Below, one piece after another: positions 1 through 10,133 of a DNA stretch of 64,000 nucleotides; position 1 is the stretch's first letter; each line of letters opens with the position of its first letter. Both the position numbers and the translations under genes were made by a program. Origin of the DNA: Actibacterium sp. MT2.3-13A (GTDB taxonomy: Bacteria; Pseudomonadota; Alphaproteobacteria; Rhodobacterales; Rhodobacteraceae); assembly GCF_018139985.1 (NCBI RefSeq), contig NZ_JAGSOU010000017.1:16656-80655 (forward strand), written 5' to 3'. The notes under the pieces are model-generated. The model did no database searches and was not told the origin of the DNA. It worked only from the letters and a program-made list of their open reading frames with translations.

Positions 1-147
1 CGCCGGTTCATCGGCCAGGCGGTCTATGCCTATCAGGGCACCGCCGGGAACATCCCGCTGGCCGCCGCCTTCGCCGTCGTGCCGATCGTGATCATGGGCG
101 TCTATCTGTGGATCGCCAAACGGAACGGAGCCTTCGATGCACTCTGA
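1..147 (+). CDS. ABC transporter permease, C-terminal end (PotB-like), partial
   Basis: Only the last 48 codons are present, open at the window edge and ending TGA at 145-147. The peptide has one hydrophobic stretch (roughly [20 protein letters not shown]) and a short basic tail, as in the last membrane segment of PotB-type inner-membrane permeases. The stop overlaps the start of the next permease by 11 bases, the usual arrangement for the two permeases of a polyamine-type importer. The assignment rests mainly on that context because too little sequence is left for a family match. Confidence 0.7.
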   Translation, partial: RRFIGQAVYAYQGTAGNIPLAAAFAVVPIVIMGVYLWIAKRNGAFDAL

Positions 148-943
148 CCGCGCGCCAATGGGGCTCAAGATCGCCGCCGGGGCAGGGCTGGCCTTCATGC
201 ATCTGCCGCTGATCCTGATCTTCGTCTACGCCTTCACCACCGAGGAGAAATCCTATCAGTGGCCGCCCCCGGGCCTGACCCTGAAATGGTTCGCTGTCAC
301 CTGGGGCCGCGCCGATGTCTGGGAGGCGCTGTCGCTGTCGCTGCGCGTCGCCGCGATCTCCACCGCGATCGCGCTGGTGCTGGGCACGCTCTGCGCCGCC
401 GCCGTGAGCCGGTCGAAATTCTTCGGCCGCGAGGCGATCTCGCTGATGGTGATCCTGCCGATCGCGCTGCCCGGCATCATCACCGGCATCTCGCTGCGCG
501 CGGCCTTCAACCTGGCGGATATCCCGTTCAGTTTCTGGACCATCGTCCTGGGTCACGCGACCTTCTGCGTGGTGGTGGTCTACAACAACGCGGTGGCACG
601 GTTCCGCCGGATCTCCGGCTCGCTGATCGAGGCGTCTCTGGATCTTGGCGCGGACAGTTTCCAGACCTTCCGCCATGTGATCCTGCCCAATATCGCGACC
701 GCCCTTCTGGCGGGCGGGATGCTGGCCTTCGCGCTGAGCTTCGACGAGGTGATCGTGACCACCTTCACCGCCGGCCAGCAGCAGACCCTGCCGATCTGGA
801 TGCTGGAAGAGCTGGTCCGCCCGCGCCAGCGGCCCGTGACCAACGTGGTCGCGATGGTCGTGGTGCTGGTCACCTTCCTGCCGATCCTCGGCGCCTACTA
901 CCTCACCCGCGGCACGGAAAGCGTCGCCGGCCAGGGCAAATGA
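137..943 (+). CDS. Polyamine-type ABC transporter permease (PotC-like)
   Basis: A 268-residue inner-membrane permease with about six hydrophobic segments. The EAA loop is visible near residues 158-185 ([20 protein letters not shown]), which docks onto the ATPase. The family moves spermidine, putrescine or related amines across the membrane with a periplasmic binding protein. It overlaps the preceding permease and lies 17 bases ahead of an aldehyde dehydrogenase of the aminobutyraldehyde type, which supports an amine or polyamine substrate. The exact ligand cannot be read from the sequence. Confidence 0.85.
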   Translation: MHSDRAPMGLKIAAGAGLAFMHLPLILIFVYAFTTEEKSYQWPPPGLTLKWFAVTWGRADVWEALSLSLRVAAISTAIALVLGTLCAAAVSRSKFFGREAISLMVILPIALPGIITGISLRAAFNLADIPFSFWTIVLGHATFCVVVVYNNAVARFRRISGSLIEASLDLGADSFQTFRHVILPNIATALLAGGMLAFALSFDEVIVTTFTAGQQQTLPIWMLEELVRPRQRPVTNVVAMVVVLVTFLPILGAYYLTRGTESVAGQGK

Positions 944-960
944 CAAAAGGGAGAGCCCAA

Positions 961-2385
961 ATGGAAACCAAGATGCTGATCGGATCGTCCTTCGAGGCCG
1001 GCACCGAGACCGAAGAGACCGTCCTCAACCCGCGCACCGGAGAGACCATCCTCAAGATGCCCGAGGCCAATGCCGGCCAGATCGACCGCGCCGTGGCCGC
1101 CGCTCGGCAGGCTTTCGCCAGCTGGTCTCGCACCACGCCGGGCGAGCGCTCGGCCAAGCTTCTGGCCATCGCCGACGCGATCGAGGGCAACCTCGAGGAA
1201 CTGGCGCGGCTGGAGGCGCTGAACTGCGGCAAGCCGATCAACGAGGTCCGCACCGCCGAGGTGCCTGCGGTGGCCGACTGCTTCCGCTATTTCGCGGGGG
1301 CGGTGCGCAACATGCACGCCCCGGCGGCGGGCGAATACATGGAGGGGCACACCTCGATGATCCGGCGCGACCCGATCGGCGTCGTCGCCTCGATCGCGCC
1401 CTGGAACTACCCGATGATGATGATGGCGTGGAAGCTGGCGCCGGCGCTGGCGGGCGGCAACACCGTGGTGCTGAAGCCCTCCGAGCAGACGCCGCTGACG
1501 GCGCTGAAGCTGGCCAAGATCATGGCCGACATCCTGCCCGAGGGCGTGGTCAACGTGATCGTGGGGCAGGGCGCCAGCGTCGGCAACACGCTGATCAACC
1601 ATCCCGGCGTTGACATGGTGTCGATCACCGGCGACATCGCCACCGGCAAGAAGGTGCTGCAGGCCGCCGCCAACAGCGTCAAGCGCACGCATCTGGAGCT
1701 GGGCGGCAAGGCGCCGGTCATCATCTATGACGACGCCGATCTCGTCCGCGTCGTCGAGGGGCTGAAGGCCTTCGGCTACTACAACGCCGGGCAGGACTGC
1801 ACCGCCGCCTGCCGCATTTACGCCGGCGCGAAGATCTACGAGAAGCTGGTGGCGGAGCTGTCGCAGGCCGCCGCCTCGATCGTCTACGACAACGCGGACG
1901 ACACGCTGAACGAGATCCCGCCGCTGATCAGCCAGCGACAGTGCGACCGCGTGGCGAGCTTCGTCCAGCGCGCCGCCGAGCAGCCGCATATCGAGGTCAC
2001 CACCGGCGGCGCGGTGCATCAGGGGGCGGGATTCTACTATCAGCCGACCGTGATCGCGGGCGCCCTGCAGCACGACGAGATCGTCCAGCGCGAGGTGTTC
2101 GGCCCCGTGGTCTCTGTCACCCGCTTCACCGGGGACGACGACGTCATCGCCTGGGCCAACGACAGCCAGTATGGCCTCGCCTCCTCGGTCTGGACCTCGG
2201 ATATCGGGCGGGCGATGGACGCCTCCTCGCGGCTGCAATACGGCTGCACCTGGGTGAACACGCATTTCATGCTGGTTAACGAGATGCCGCATGGCGGGTT
2301 GAAGCAATCCGGCTACGGCAAGGACATGTCGATGTATGCCCTGGAGGATTACACCGCCGTCCGCCATGTCATGATCGCGCATTGA
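961..2385 (+). CDS. Aldehyde dehydrogenase, probable gamma-aminobutyraldehyde dehydrogenase
   Basis: A 474-residue NAD(P)-dependent aldehyde dehydrogenase of normal length. The general base is Glu246 in ELGGK and the catalytic Cys is 280 in [12 protein letters not shown] Cys-Thr-Ala-Ala-Cys context of this kind is typical of the PatD/YdcW group that oxidises 4-aminobutanal to GABA; betaine aldehyde dehydrogenase is the main alternative. ATG 961 follows GGGAG at a good distance and gives the family N-terminus. It sits 17 bases after the PotC-like gene, so uptake of an amine and oxidation of its aldehyde product are probably co-transcribed. Confidence 0.88.
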   Translation: METKMLIGSSFEAGTETEETVLNPRTGETILKMPEANAGQIDRAVAAARQAFASWSRTTPGERSAKLLAIADAIEGNLEELARLEALNCGKPINEVRTAEVPAVADCFRYFAGAVRNMHAPAAGEYMEGHTSMIRRDPIGVVASIAPWNYPMMMMAWKLAPALAGGNTVVLKPSEQTPLTALKLAKIMADILPEGVVNVIVGQGASVGNTLINHPGVDMVSITGDIATGKKVLQAAANSVKRTHLELGGKAPVIIYDDADLVRVVEGLKAFGYYNAGQDCTAACRIYAGAKIYEKLVAELSQAAASIVYDNADDTLNEIPPLISQRQCDRVASFVQRAAEQPHIEVTTGGAVHQGAGFYYQPTVIAGALQHDEIVQREVFGPVVSVTRFTGDDDVIAWANDSQYGLASSVWTSDIGRAMDASSRLQYGCTWVNTHFMLVNEMPHGGLKQSGYGKDMSMYALEDYTAVRHVMIAH

Positions 2386-2625
2386 TCCCCCTGAGCTGCC
2401 GCGGCGCCCGCCGCGGCAGCGCCAGCCCGAAACCGGCGGCCGGGCAAGCGCGGCCCCGGTGGTTTTCCCTCCTCGGATCTGCCAATCATCGCCCCGGGCG
2501 ATGGAAAGCCGCGGCCGCGCCGCCCTTGCGCACGCGCACGCGTCCCGGGCGGTCATCTTCGGTCTGGGCGGGCGGGGCCTTTGCGGCTAGGGTCCGGGGA
2601 ACCGGGATCTGGCATGGGATGAGAG
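2386..2625. other. Intergenic region without a gene
   Basis: 240 bases between the aldehyde dehydrogenase and kynU. Apart from the hairpin at 2395-2420 I see no gene. A promoter for kynU is expected here but no convincing -35/-10 pair was found. Confidence 0.5.
2395..2420 (+). terminator. Hairpin after the aldehyde dehydrogenase, possible terminator
   Basis: A perfect 10-bp inverted repeat (GCTGCCGCGG / CCGCGGCAGC) with a 6-base loop starts 9 bases after the stop codon. No U-tract follows, so it may be a weak or Rho-assisted terminator or an mRNA 3' end stabiliser. Confidence 0.5.
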
Positions 2626-3822
2626 ATGAGCGGCAGAGAGCTTCCGCGCAAAGACCTTTTCGATCTCCCCGAGGGGGTGATCTATCTCGACGGCAATTCG
2701 CTGGGCCCGCTGCCCAAGGGCGCGGCGGAGCGCGCGCTGACCGTGCTGCGCGACGAATGGGGCGGTGAACTGATCAAGGCGTGGAACAGCGCCGACTGGA
2801 TCTCGCTGCCGCGGCGCGTGGGCGACCGGATCGCCCCGCTGATCGGCGCGCCCGAGGGCTCGGTCGCTACCGGCGACACGCTGTCGATCAAGGTCTACCA
2901 GGCGCTGGCCGCCGCGCTGAGGCTGCGGCCCGACCGCCGCGTGATCCTGTCGGACAGCGGCAATTTTCCCACCGATCTCTACATGGCGCAGGGGCTGATC
3001 GACACCATCGGCAAGGGCCATGCGCTGCGCACCCCCGCGCCCGGGGACGTGGCCGAGGCGATCACCGACGAGGTGGCCGCGGTGATGCTGACCCATGTCG
3101 ATTACCGCTCGGGTCGGATGCATGACATGGCGGCGATCACCAGGCGCGCTCATGCGGCCGGCGCGGTGATGATCTGGGACCTCGCGCATAGCGCGGGCGC
3201 GGTGCCGGTGAACCTGACGGCGTGCAATGCCGAGTTCGCGGTCGGCTGCACCTACAAATACCTCAACGGCGGCCCCGGCGCGCCGGCCTTCATCTATGCC
3301 CGCCCGGATATCGTGGACGAGGTGCAGCCCGCGCTGGCGGGATGGATGGGCCATGATGCGCCCTTCGCGATGGAACTGGGCTATCGCCCCGCCATGTCGA
3401 CCGAGCGGCTGCGCGTGGGCACGCCCCCGATCGTCCAGCTGTCGATCCTGCAACAGGCGCTGGGCGTCTGGGACGGGGTGGAGATGGCCGATATCCGCGC
3501 CGCCTCCATCGCCCTGTCCGAGCGTTTCATAACCGAGGTCGAGGCGCGCTGCCCGCAGCTGGTGCTGGCCTCGCCGCGCGACGCGCAGGCGCGCGGCTCG
3601 CAGGTGTCCTTCGCCTTCGAACATGGCTACGCCGCCATGCAGGCGCTGATCGAGCGCGGCGTGATCGGCGATTTCCGCGCCCCCAACATCATGCGCTTCG
3701 GCTTCGCGCCGCTCTATCTCGACGCGGCGGATATTGTCAGGGCTGCCGAAACCATCGAGGATGTCATATCAAACGAGCTGTGGCGGGACGCGAAATACCA
3801 CAGCGTTTCGCGCGTGACCTGA
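2626..3822 (+). CDS. kynU: Kynureninase
   Basis: A 398-residue fold-type I PLP enzyme that cleaves L-kynurenine (or 3-hydroxykynurenine) to anthranilate (or 3-hydroxyanthranilate) and alanine in tryptophan degradation. Family signatures are visible: LDGNSLGPLP near residue 21, the aspartate of WDLAHSAG near 185, and the PLP Schiff-base lysine Lys211 in CTYKYLNGGPG. The start ATG at 2626 gives the conserved short N-terminus. Other kynurenine-pathway genes are not in the window. A stand-alone Lrp ligand-binding protein follows 26 bases downstream. Confidence 0.95.
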   Translation: MSGRELPRKDLFDLPEGVIYLDGNSLGPLPKGAAERALTVLRDEWGGELIKAWNSADWISLPRRVGDRIAPLIGAPEGSVATGDTLSIKVYQALAAALRLRPDRRVILSDSGNFPTDLYMAQGLIDTIGKGHALRTPAPGDVAEAITDEVAAVMLTHVDYRSGRMHDMAAITRRAHAAGAVMIWDLAHSAGAVPVNLTACNAEFAVGCTYKYLNGGPGAPAFIYARPDIVDEVQPALAGWMGHDAPFAMELGYRPAMSTERLRVGTPPIVQLSILQQALGVWDGVEMADIRAASIALSERFITEVEARCPQLVLASPRDAQARGSQVSFAFEHGYAAMQALIERGVIGDFRAPNIMRFGFAPLYLDAADIVRAAETIEDVISNELWRDAKYHSVSRVT

Positions 3823-3848
3823 CCGCAAGCCACCAAGAGAGGACTGCA

Positions 3849-4085
3849 ATGACCTGCCTGTTCATCCAGATCCAATGTCGCCCCGGCACCACCTACAGGG
3901 TGGCCGATGCGATCGCCCTGCGCGAGATCCATTCGGAACTCTACTCCGTCAGTGGCCAATACGACCTGCTGATGAAGATGTATGTGCCCGAGGGCGAGGA
4001 TGTCGGGAAATACATCAACGAGAACCTGCTGGACATCGACGGGATCGAGCGCACCTACACCACCCTGACCTTCAAGGCGTTCTGA
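3849..4085 (+). CDS. Stand-alone Lrp/AsnC ligand-binding (RAM) domain protein
   Basis: A 78-residue protein that is almost entirely a C-terminal Lrp/AsnC effector domain, with no room for a helix-turn-helix. Typical features are the ferredoxin-like beta-alpha-beta layout, the SVSGQYDLLMKMYV strand and a final IERTYTTLTF strand. Such SMLs (stand-alone RAM modules) bind amino acids as oligomers and cannot bind DNA alone. GAGAGGAC upstream supports ATG 3849. It lies between kynureninase and an amino-acid ABC transporter, so it may sense or sequester a tryptophan-related amino acid (inference). Confidence 0.85.
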   Translation: MTCLFIQIQCRPGTTYRVADAIALREIHSELYSVSGQYDLLMKMYVPEGEDVGKYINENLLDIDGIERTYTTLTFKAF

Positions 4086-4201
4086 GGCCGCAGGGCAGGC
4101 GCGCCGCCCATTTCCGAACAGACACAGCCCGTTTCGCAAGGCATGGGCAAGACATTCGGCCCCGGTCAGCGGGGCCACATCTTCACCAACAGGAGAGACC
4201 A

Positions 4202-5350
4202 ATGAGTATTGCAAGAACCATCTCGACCGCCGCGATCGCGGCCGCGATCGCGCTGGGCGCGGCATCGGCCCGGGCCGAGGGCGTCAAGGTCGGCATGATC
4301 ACCACCCTGTCGGGCGGCGGCGCCGGCCTCGGTATCGACGCCCGCGACGGCTTCATGCTGGCGGTCAAGCAGGCCGGCGACGCCGGCATCGAGGTCATCA
4401 TCGAGGATGACCAGCGCAAGCCCGATGTCGCGGTGCAGCTGGCCGACAAGATGATCCAGTCTGACAAGGTGGACGTTCTGACCGGCATCATCTGGTCGAA
4501 CCTCGCGATGGCGGTGGTTCCCGCGGCCGTCGCGCAGGGCAAGTTCTACCTCTCGGTCAACGCCGCGCCCTCGGCGCTGGCGGGCAAGGGCTGCAACCCG
4601 AACTATTTCTCGGTCGCCTATCAGAACGACAACCTGCACGAGGCGGCCGGCGCCTATATCGCCAATGCCGGCTACAAGAAGCCGTTCATCCTCGCCCCCA
4701 ACTACCCGGCGGGCAAGGACAGCCTGACCGGCTTCAAGCGGTTCTACACCGGCGAGCTGGCGGGCGAGGTCTACACCAAGCTCGGCCAGACCGACTATGC
4801 CGCCGAGATCGCCCAGATCCGGGCCTCCGGCGCGGACAGCGTGTTCTTCTTCCTGCCCGGCGGCATGGGGATTTCCTTCATGAAGCAATACGCCGACAGC
4901 GGCGTCGGCCTGCCGGTCGTGGGCCCGGCCTTCAGCTTCGACCAGGGCATCCTGGGCGCCGTGGGCGAGGCCGCGCTGGGGGTGAAGAACACCTCGCAGT
5001 GGAGCAAGGACATCGACAACGCCGCCAACAAGGCCTTCGTCGAAAGCTTCCAGGCCGAATACGGCCGCCTGCCGTCGCTTTACGCGGCGCAGGGCTTCGA
5101 CACCGCGAACCTGCTGATCTCGGCCCTGGCCAAGGCGGATATCTCGGATGCCGATGCCTTCCGCGCGGCGCTGGAGGCGGCGGATTTCGCCTCCGTGCGC
5201 GGTGATTTCGCCTTCGCGCCGAACAACCACCCGATCCAGGACATCTATGTCCGCGAGGTGATCAAGGAAGGCGAGGTGATCACCAACAAGATCGTCGGCG
5301 TCGCGATCGAGGACCGCTCGAACGCCTATGTGGACGAGTGCAAGATGTAA
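4202..5350 (+). CDS. Branched-chain-amino-acid-type ABC transporter, periplasmic binding protein (LivJ-like)
   Basis: A 382-residue type I periplasmic binding protein with a Sec signal peptide (residues 1-23, cut after ASARA). The family start VKVGMITTLSGGGAGLG follows. It carries the ligand from the periplasm to the LivHM pore. An AGGAGAG ribosome site precedes ATG 4202. Four transporter genes follow in the same direction, so the set is complete. The nearby kynureninase suggests an aromatic or kynurenine-like ligand rather than Leu/Ile/Val, but the ligand is not proven. Confidence 0.9.
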   Translation: MSIARTISTAAIAAAIALGAASARAEGVKVGMITTLSGGGAGLGIDARDGFMLAVKQAGDAGIEVIIEDDQRKPDVAVQLADKMIQSDKVDVLTGIIWSNLAMAVVPAAVAQGKFYLSVNAAPSALAGKGCNPNYFSVAYQNDNLHEAAGAYIANAGYKKPFILAPNYPAGKDSLTGFKRFYTGELAGEVYTKLGQTDYAAEIAQIRASGADSVFFFLPGGMGISFMKQYADSGVGLPVVGPAFSFDQGILGAVGEAALGVKNTSQWSKDIDNAANKAFVESFQAEYGRLPSLYAAQGFDTANLLISALAKADISDADAFRAALEAADFASVRGDFAFAPNNHPIQDIYVREVIKEGEVITNKIVGVAIEDRSNAYVDECKM

Positions 5351-5356
5351 GACCCC

Positions 5357-5387
5357 GGCGCCGGGCGGCCGCGTGCCGCCCGGCGCC
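5357..5387 (+). terminator. Strong intercistronic hairpin after the binding-protein gene
   Basis: A perfect 13-bp GC stem (GGCGCCGGGCGGC / GCCGCCCGGCGCC) with a 5-base loop, 6 bases after the binding-protein stop and 16 bases before the permease gene. There is no U-tract. Such hairpins commonly protect the 3' end of the binding-protein message or stop part of the transcripts, giving an excess of binding protein. Confidence 0.6.
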
Positions 5388-5403
5388 CTGACGGGATAGG
5401 CGG

Positions 5404-6321
5404 ATGTCCACTCTCCTTCTGATCGAACAGGTGCTGAACGGCCTGCAACTCGGCGTCATGCTGTTTCTGATGGCCGCCGGGCTGACCCTGATCTTCGGGG
5501 TCATGGGGCTGATCAACCTCGCGCATGGCTCGCTTTACATGGTTGGCGCCTTCGCGGCGGCGGCGGTGGCGGCGGCCACGGGGTCGTTCCTGCTGGCGCT
5601 GGCGGCGAGCCTGGCGGCGGCGGCCGCCGCCGGCGCGGTGATCGAGCTGGGCGTGATCCGGAGGCTTTACGACCGCGACCACCTCGATCAGGTGCTGGCC
5701 ACCTTCGCGCTGATCCTGGTCTTTTCCGAAGGCACGCGGTGGATCTTCGGCTCCTTCCCGCTGTTTCTCGAGGTGCCGGATTACCTGTCAGGGCCGGTCA
5801 CGCTGTTCGGCGGCATCCAGTATCCGCTTTACCGGCTGGTGATCATCCTGGCGGGGCTGGGGATCGCGGCCGGGCTGTTCCTGCTGATCGGGCGCACCCG
5901 GATCGGCATCCAGATCCGCGCCGGCGAGGCCGACCGCGAGATGATCGCGGCGCTGGGGATCGACATCACCCGGCTCTACACGCTGGTCTTCGCGCTGGGC
6001 GCGGCGCTGGCGGGGCTGGCGGGTGCGCTGGTGGGCGCGATCCAGTCGGTGCAGGTGGGCATGGGCGAGCCGGTCTTGATCCTGGCCTTCGTGGTGATCG
6101 TCATCGGCGGCATCGGCTCGGTCAAGGGGGCGCTGGTGGGCGCGCTTCTGGTGGGGCTGACCGATACGCTGGGGCGCAGCTTCCTGCCCGGGCTGTTCGG
6201 CCTGATCATGGAGCCGGCGGCGGCCACCACGGTGGGCTCGGCGCTGGCCTCGATGGCGATCTACATCCTGATGGCGGGCGTGCTGCTGTTCCGCCCCCGC
6301 GGCCTGTTCGGGGTGGCATAG
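5404..6321 (+). CDS. livH: Branched-chain-type ABC transporter permease LivH
   Basis: A 305-residue polytopic inner-membrane protein with about eight hydrophobic segments. The family pattern is clear: a start near QVLNGLQLGVMLFLMAAGLTLIFGVMGLINLAHG, and later FVVIVIGGIGSVKGALVGALLVG, the conserved permease loop. It forms the membrane pore with LivM. The livM start codon follows its stop codon directly, without a spacer. The symbol is a family label; the substrate may differ from Leu/Ile/Val. Confidence 0.92.
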   Translation: MSTLLLIEQVLNGLQLGVMLFLMAAGLTLIFGVMGLINLAHGSLYMVGAFAAAAVAAATGSFLLALAASLAAAAAAGAVIELGVIRRLYDRDHLDQVLATFALILVFSEGTRWIFGSFPLFLEVPDYLSGPVTLFGGIQYPLYRLVIILAGLGIAAGLFLLIGRTRIGIQIRAGEADREMIAALGIDITRLYTLVFALGAALAGLAGALVGAIQSVQVGMGEPVLILAFVVIVIGGIGSVKGALVGALLVGLTDTLGRSFLPGLFGLIMEPAAATTVGSALASMAIYILMAGVLLFRPRGLFGVA

Positions 6322-7302
6322 ATGCGGGAACGGCATATCAACGCAATTCTGCTGGGCGGGCTGCTGGCGACCGCGCTGGCGGCCTGGGGGCTGGACCAGC
6401 CCTTCACCATCACGCTGGCGACCAAGGTCGCGATCCTCGCGCTGGCGGGCGTCGGGCTGAACATCACGCTGGGCCTCGGCGGCATGATCAGCCTCGGCCA
6501 TGCGGCGTTCTTCGGGATCGGTGGCTATGCCATGGGCATCCTCGCCAGCCACGCCCAGAATTACACGCCGCTGATGGAGGCGCCCCTGCTGATCGAGGGC
6601 ACCAACTCCATGCCGGTGATCTGGCTGGTGGCGATCGCCGCCAGCGCCCTTGCCGCGCTGGTGATCGGCGCGCTGTCGCTGCGCACGACGGGGGCCTATT
6701 TCATCATGGTCACGCTGGCCTTCGGCCAGATGCTTTACTACTTCGCCATCTCCTGGCCCGCCTATGGCGGCGAGGATGGGCTTTCGATCTATGTGCGCAA
6801 CGGGTTTCCGGGGCTGAACACGCTGGACCCGATCCAGTTCTTCGGCCTGTGCTTCGTCCTTCTCTGCCTTGTGCTGCTGTTCGTCGCACGCCTTGGCCGC
6901 GCGCCCTTCGGGCTGGCGCTGACCGCGGCACGGCAGGTGCCCGCGCGGGTCGAGGCGGTGGGTCTGTCTCCCTACCGGCTGCAACTGGTGGCCTTCGTGC
7001 TGTCGGGGGCGATCACCGGGCTGGCGGGCGCGCTCTTCGCCGATCTCAACCGCTTCGTCAGCCCGGCCATGTTCAGCTGGCAGACCAGCGGAGAGATCAT
7101 GGTCTTCGTGATCCTTGGCGGCGTGGCGCGGCTGTGCGGGCCGGTCGCCGGCGCCGCGCTGTTCATTTTGCTGGAGCACTGGCTGGGCGCGCTGTCGGAG
7201 TTCTGGCACATCTACCTTGGCGCGCTGCTGCTGATCGTGGTGCTGTTCGCGCGGGGTGGGCTGATCGGCCAGATCGCGGGGCGGGAGGCGGCGCATGACT
7301 GA
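6322..7302 (+). CDS. livM: Branched-chain-type ABC transporter permease LivM
   Basis: A 326-residue inner-membrane permease and partner of LivH. The family motif LNITLGLGGMISLGHAAFFGIGGYA lies near residues 47-70 and FVILGGVARLCGPVAGAALF near 256. The gene starts directly after the livH stop and its 3' end overlaps livG by 8 bases, so translation is probably coupled. Confidence 0.92.
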   Translation: MRERHINAILLGGLLATALAAWGLDQPFTITLATKVAILALAGVGLNITLGLGGMISLGHAAFFGIGGYAMGILASHAQNYTPLMEAPLLIEGTNSMPVIWLVAIAASALAALVIGALSLRTTGAYFIMVTLAFGQMLYYFAISWPAYGGEDGLSIYVRNGFPGLNTLDPIQFFGLCFVLLCLVLLFVARLGRAPFGLALTAARQVPARVEAVGLSPYRLQLVAFVLSGAITGLAGALFADLNRFVSPAMFSWQTSGEIMVFVILGGVARLCGPVAGAALFILLEHWLGALSEFWHIYLGALLLIVVLFARGGLIGQIAGREAAHD

Positions 7303-8043
7303 GCCCGTCCTTTCCGTCCGTAACCTCGAAAAATCTTTCGGCGCGCTGAAGGCCACCGACGGCGTGTCGCTGGACCTGCGGCCGGGCGAGATCCACGCGC
7401 TGATCGGCCCGAATGGGGCAGGGAAGTCCACGCTGATCGGCCAGATCGCCGGGAATATCCGGCCCGACCGCGGCGAGGTCCGCTTTGCCGGGCGCGACGT
7501 GACCGGGCTGCCGACCGGCGCGCGGGCGCGGATGGGGCTGGGGCGGACCTTCCAGATCTCGGCGCTGGCGATGGAGCACACGGTGCTGCAGAACGTCGTG
7601 CTGGGTGCGCTGGCCGCGCGGGGCGGGGCGATGCGGTTCTGGAGGCCGGTGCTGCAGGACGGCGCATTACTGGAGCAGGCCGAGGCGGCGCTGGGGCGCG
7701 TGGGCCTGTCCGAGCACACCGCCGCGCGCACCGCCGAGCTGAGCCACGGCCAGCGCCGCCAACTGGAGGTCGCGGTCGCGCTGGCGCTGAGGCCGCGCGC
7801 CTTCCTGATGGACGAGCCGATGGCGGGGCTGGGCGCCGAGGGCTCGAAACAGCTGACAGGGTTCCTCGACGGGTTGCGGGCGGAGGCGCCGATCCTGCTG
7901 GTGGAGCATGACATGGATGCCGTCTTTGCGCTGGCCGACCGGATCAGTGTGCTGGTCTACGGCCGGGTCATCGCCACCGGCACCGCAGAGGAGATCCGCG
8001 CCAGCCGCGAGGTCCGCGAAGCCTATCTGGGGGAGGAGGACGC

Positions 8044-8047
<4 letters not shown>
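7295..8047 (+). CDS. livG: Branched-chain-type ABC transporter ATP-binding protein LivG
   Basis: A 250-residue cytoplasmic ATPase of the LivG group. Walker A is GPNGAGKST (about residues 39-47). The signature motif is the group-typical LSHGQRRQLE and Walker B is FLMDEPMAGL. The LivG/LptB-type H-loop sits in LLVEHDMD. It pairs with LivF to drive LivHM. It overlaps livM by 8 bases and livF by 4 (ATGA), the usual operon order. Confidence 0.93.
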
Positions 8048-8733
<686 letters not shown>

Positions 8734-8794
8734 CGCGGGCGGGGCGCGGCGCTGACGTCAGGTCATCCCGTCCGCGCTGTCGCCCCCAAGGCCA

Positions 8795-8824
8795 TTGACA
8801 GGCGATCTGCCGCCGCGCTTATAT
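8795..8824 (+). promoter_or_regulatory. Candidate sigma-70 promoter for the polyamine-type operon
   Basis: TTGACA at 8795-8800 and TTATAT at 8819-8824, 18 bases apart, in an AT-rich pocket of the 249-base gap between livF and the next binding-protein gene. Just after the -10, AT-rich TTTTGACCAATAACTAAAAAAT (8824-8845) could hold a regulator site. No other feature is seen in this gap. Confidence 0.5.
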
Positions 8825-8982
8825 TTTGACCAATAACTAAAAAATCGGTGACCCGAGCCTCCTCATCCCGTCTGTGGGGGATGGGCGCGAGGGCGAAATC
8901 CTTGCCGGACTGTCGCATTACTGTCGTCAACTCATGGCAGGTGGCGTGCGTGACCGGAAAGCTCAATTGATAGGGAGCGATT

Positions 8983-10062
8983 ATGAAACTCTTCACACTC
9001 AAGATGCCGCTTGTGCTGTCGGCGGCCATCGCGACGGCGGCGGGGCTGGCGGACGCGGCCAGCGCCGAGACCCTGCGCCTGCTGACCTGGGGCGGCTATG
9101 CGCCCGAGAACGTCGTCGCGATGTTCGAGAAGGAAACCGGCATCACCGTCGAGGTCACCAAGTCGAACAACGAGGAAATGATCGCCAAGCTGCGCGCCAC
9201 CGGCGGCGGCGGCTTCGACCTCGCCCAGCCCAGCCAGGACCGCATCGCCGGCCCGCAGGAAGAGTTCGGCATCTACAAGCCCATCGACCTGTCCAAGATC
9301 GACGCCTCGCTCTTCATCCCCTCGATGCTGGAGGCCACCAAGGCCAACACCACCGTCGGCGGCGAGGTCTACGGCGTGCCCCATGTCTGGGGCACCAGCG
9401 GCCTGGTGGTCGATACCGCGAAGGCGGGCATGGTCAGGGATTACACCGACCTGTGCGGCGACGCGGTGGCCGGCAAGGTCTCCTACCGGCTGAAGCGCCC
9501 GACGCTGATCGGCTTCGCCTTCGCCATGGGGCTCGACCCCTTCGCGGCCTATGGCGACGAGGCCGCCTACAAGCAGGTCATCGACCAGGTCGAGGCCAAG
9601 CTGATCGCGTGCAAGCCCGGCGTGAAGACCTATTGGGGCGGCGGCGACGAGCTGATGGGGCTGATGCGTTCCGGCGAGGTCGTGGCCTCGATGGCCTGGG
9701 ATACCGGCGGCTGGAAGCTGAACGCCGACAACCCCGACATCACCTTCGTCGCGCCCGCCTCGGGTGCGCTGGGCTGGATCGACACCTTCGCCCTGCCGAA
9801 AAAGACCAAGGCCGAGGATGCCGCCTATCAGTGGATCAACTTCGTGATGCGCCCCGATATCGCGGCGATGATCACCGAGGCCGCCGGCAACTTCACCGCC
9901 TCCAAGGGCGCCGACGAATTCGTCTCGGCCGAGCTGAAGGCGCGCTACCAGGCCAGCTTCCCGCCCGAAGCAGTGGACAACATCAAGTGGTATCCGCCGG
10001 TGCCCGCGGGCCTGGAAGTGATCGAGGGCGCGGCCCTCGACCGGGTCAAGGCGGCCAACTGA
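8983..10062 (+). CDS. Polyamine-type ABC transporter, periplasmic binding protein (PotD-like)
   Basis: A 359-residue type II periplasmic binding protein with a Sec signal peptide (residues 1-27, cut near ASA-E). The family start ETLRLLTWGGYAPENVVAMFEKETGI follows. It should bind a polyamine or a related small amine or carboxylate in the periplasm. A GGGAGCG ribosome site is 5 bases before ATG 8983. ATPase and two permease genes follow, giving a complete importer, the second of this type in the window. Confidence 0.88.
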   Translation: MKLFTLKMPLVLSAAIATAAGLADAASAETLRLLTWGGYAPENVVAMFEKETGITVEVTKSNNEEMIAKLRATGGGGFDLAQPSQDRIAGPQEEFGIYKPIDLSKIDASLFIPSMLEATKANTTVGGEVYGVPHVWGTSGLVVDTAKAGMVRDYTDLCGDAVAGKVSYRLKRPTLIGFAFAMGLDPFAAYGDEAAYKQVIDQVEAKLIACKPGVKTYWGGGDELMGLMRSGEVVASMAWDTGGWKLNADNPDITFVAPASGALGWIDTFALPKKTKAEDAAYQWINFVMRPDIAAMITEAAGNFTASKGADEFVSAELKARYQASFPPEAVDNIKWYPPVPAGLEVIEGAALDRVKAAN

Positions 10063-10080
10063 CCCCGCCCGACACATGGC

Positions 10081-10102
10081 GGCACCCGCGCAGGCGGGTG
10101 CC
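10081..10102 (+). terminator. Hairpin between binding protein and ATPase genes
   Basis: Perfect 9-bp stem GGCACCCGC / GCGGGTGCC with a 4-base loop, followed by a T-rich run (GTTTCCTTTT). It looks like a partial intrinsic terminator that would let only some transcripts reach the ATPase and permease genes. Confidence 0.65.
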
Positions 10103-10133
10103 GTTTCCTTTTCCCGGAAAAGCCCAGTCTGCC

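Noticed and set aside
8734..8982. tRNA or small RNA gene in the gap after livF
   Set aside because: No cloverleaf or terminator was found; the region is better explained as the promoter of the next operon.
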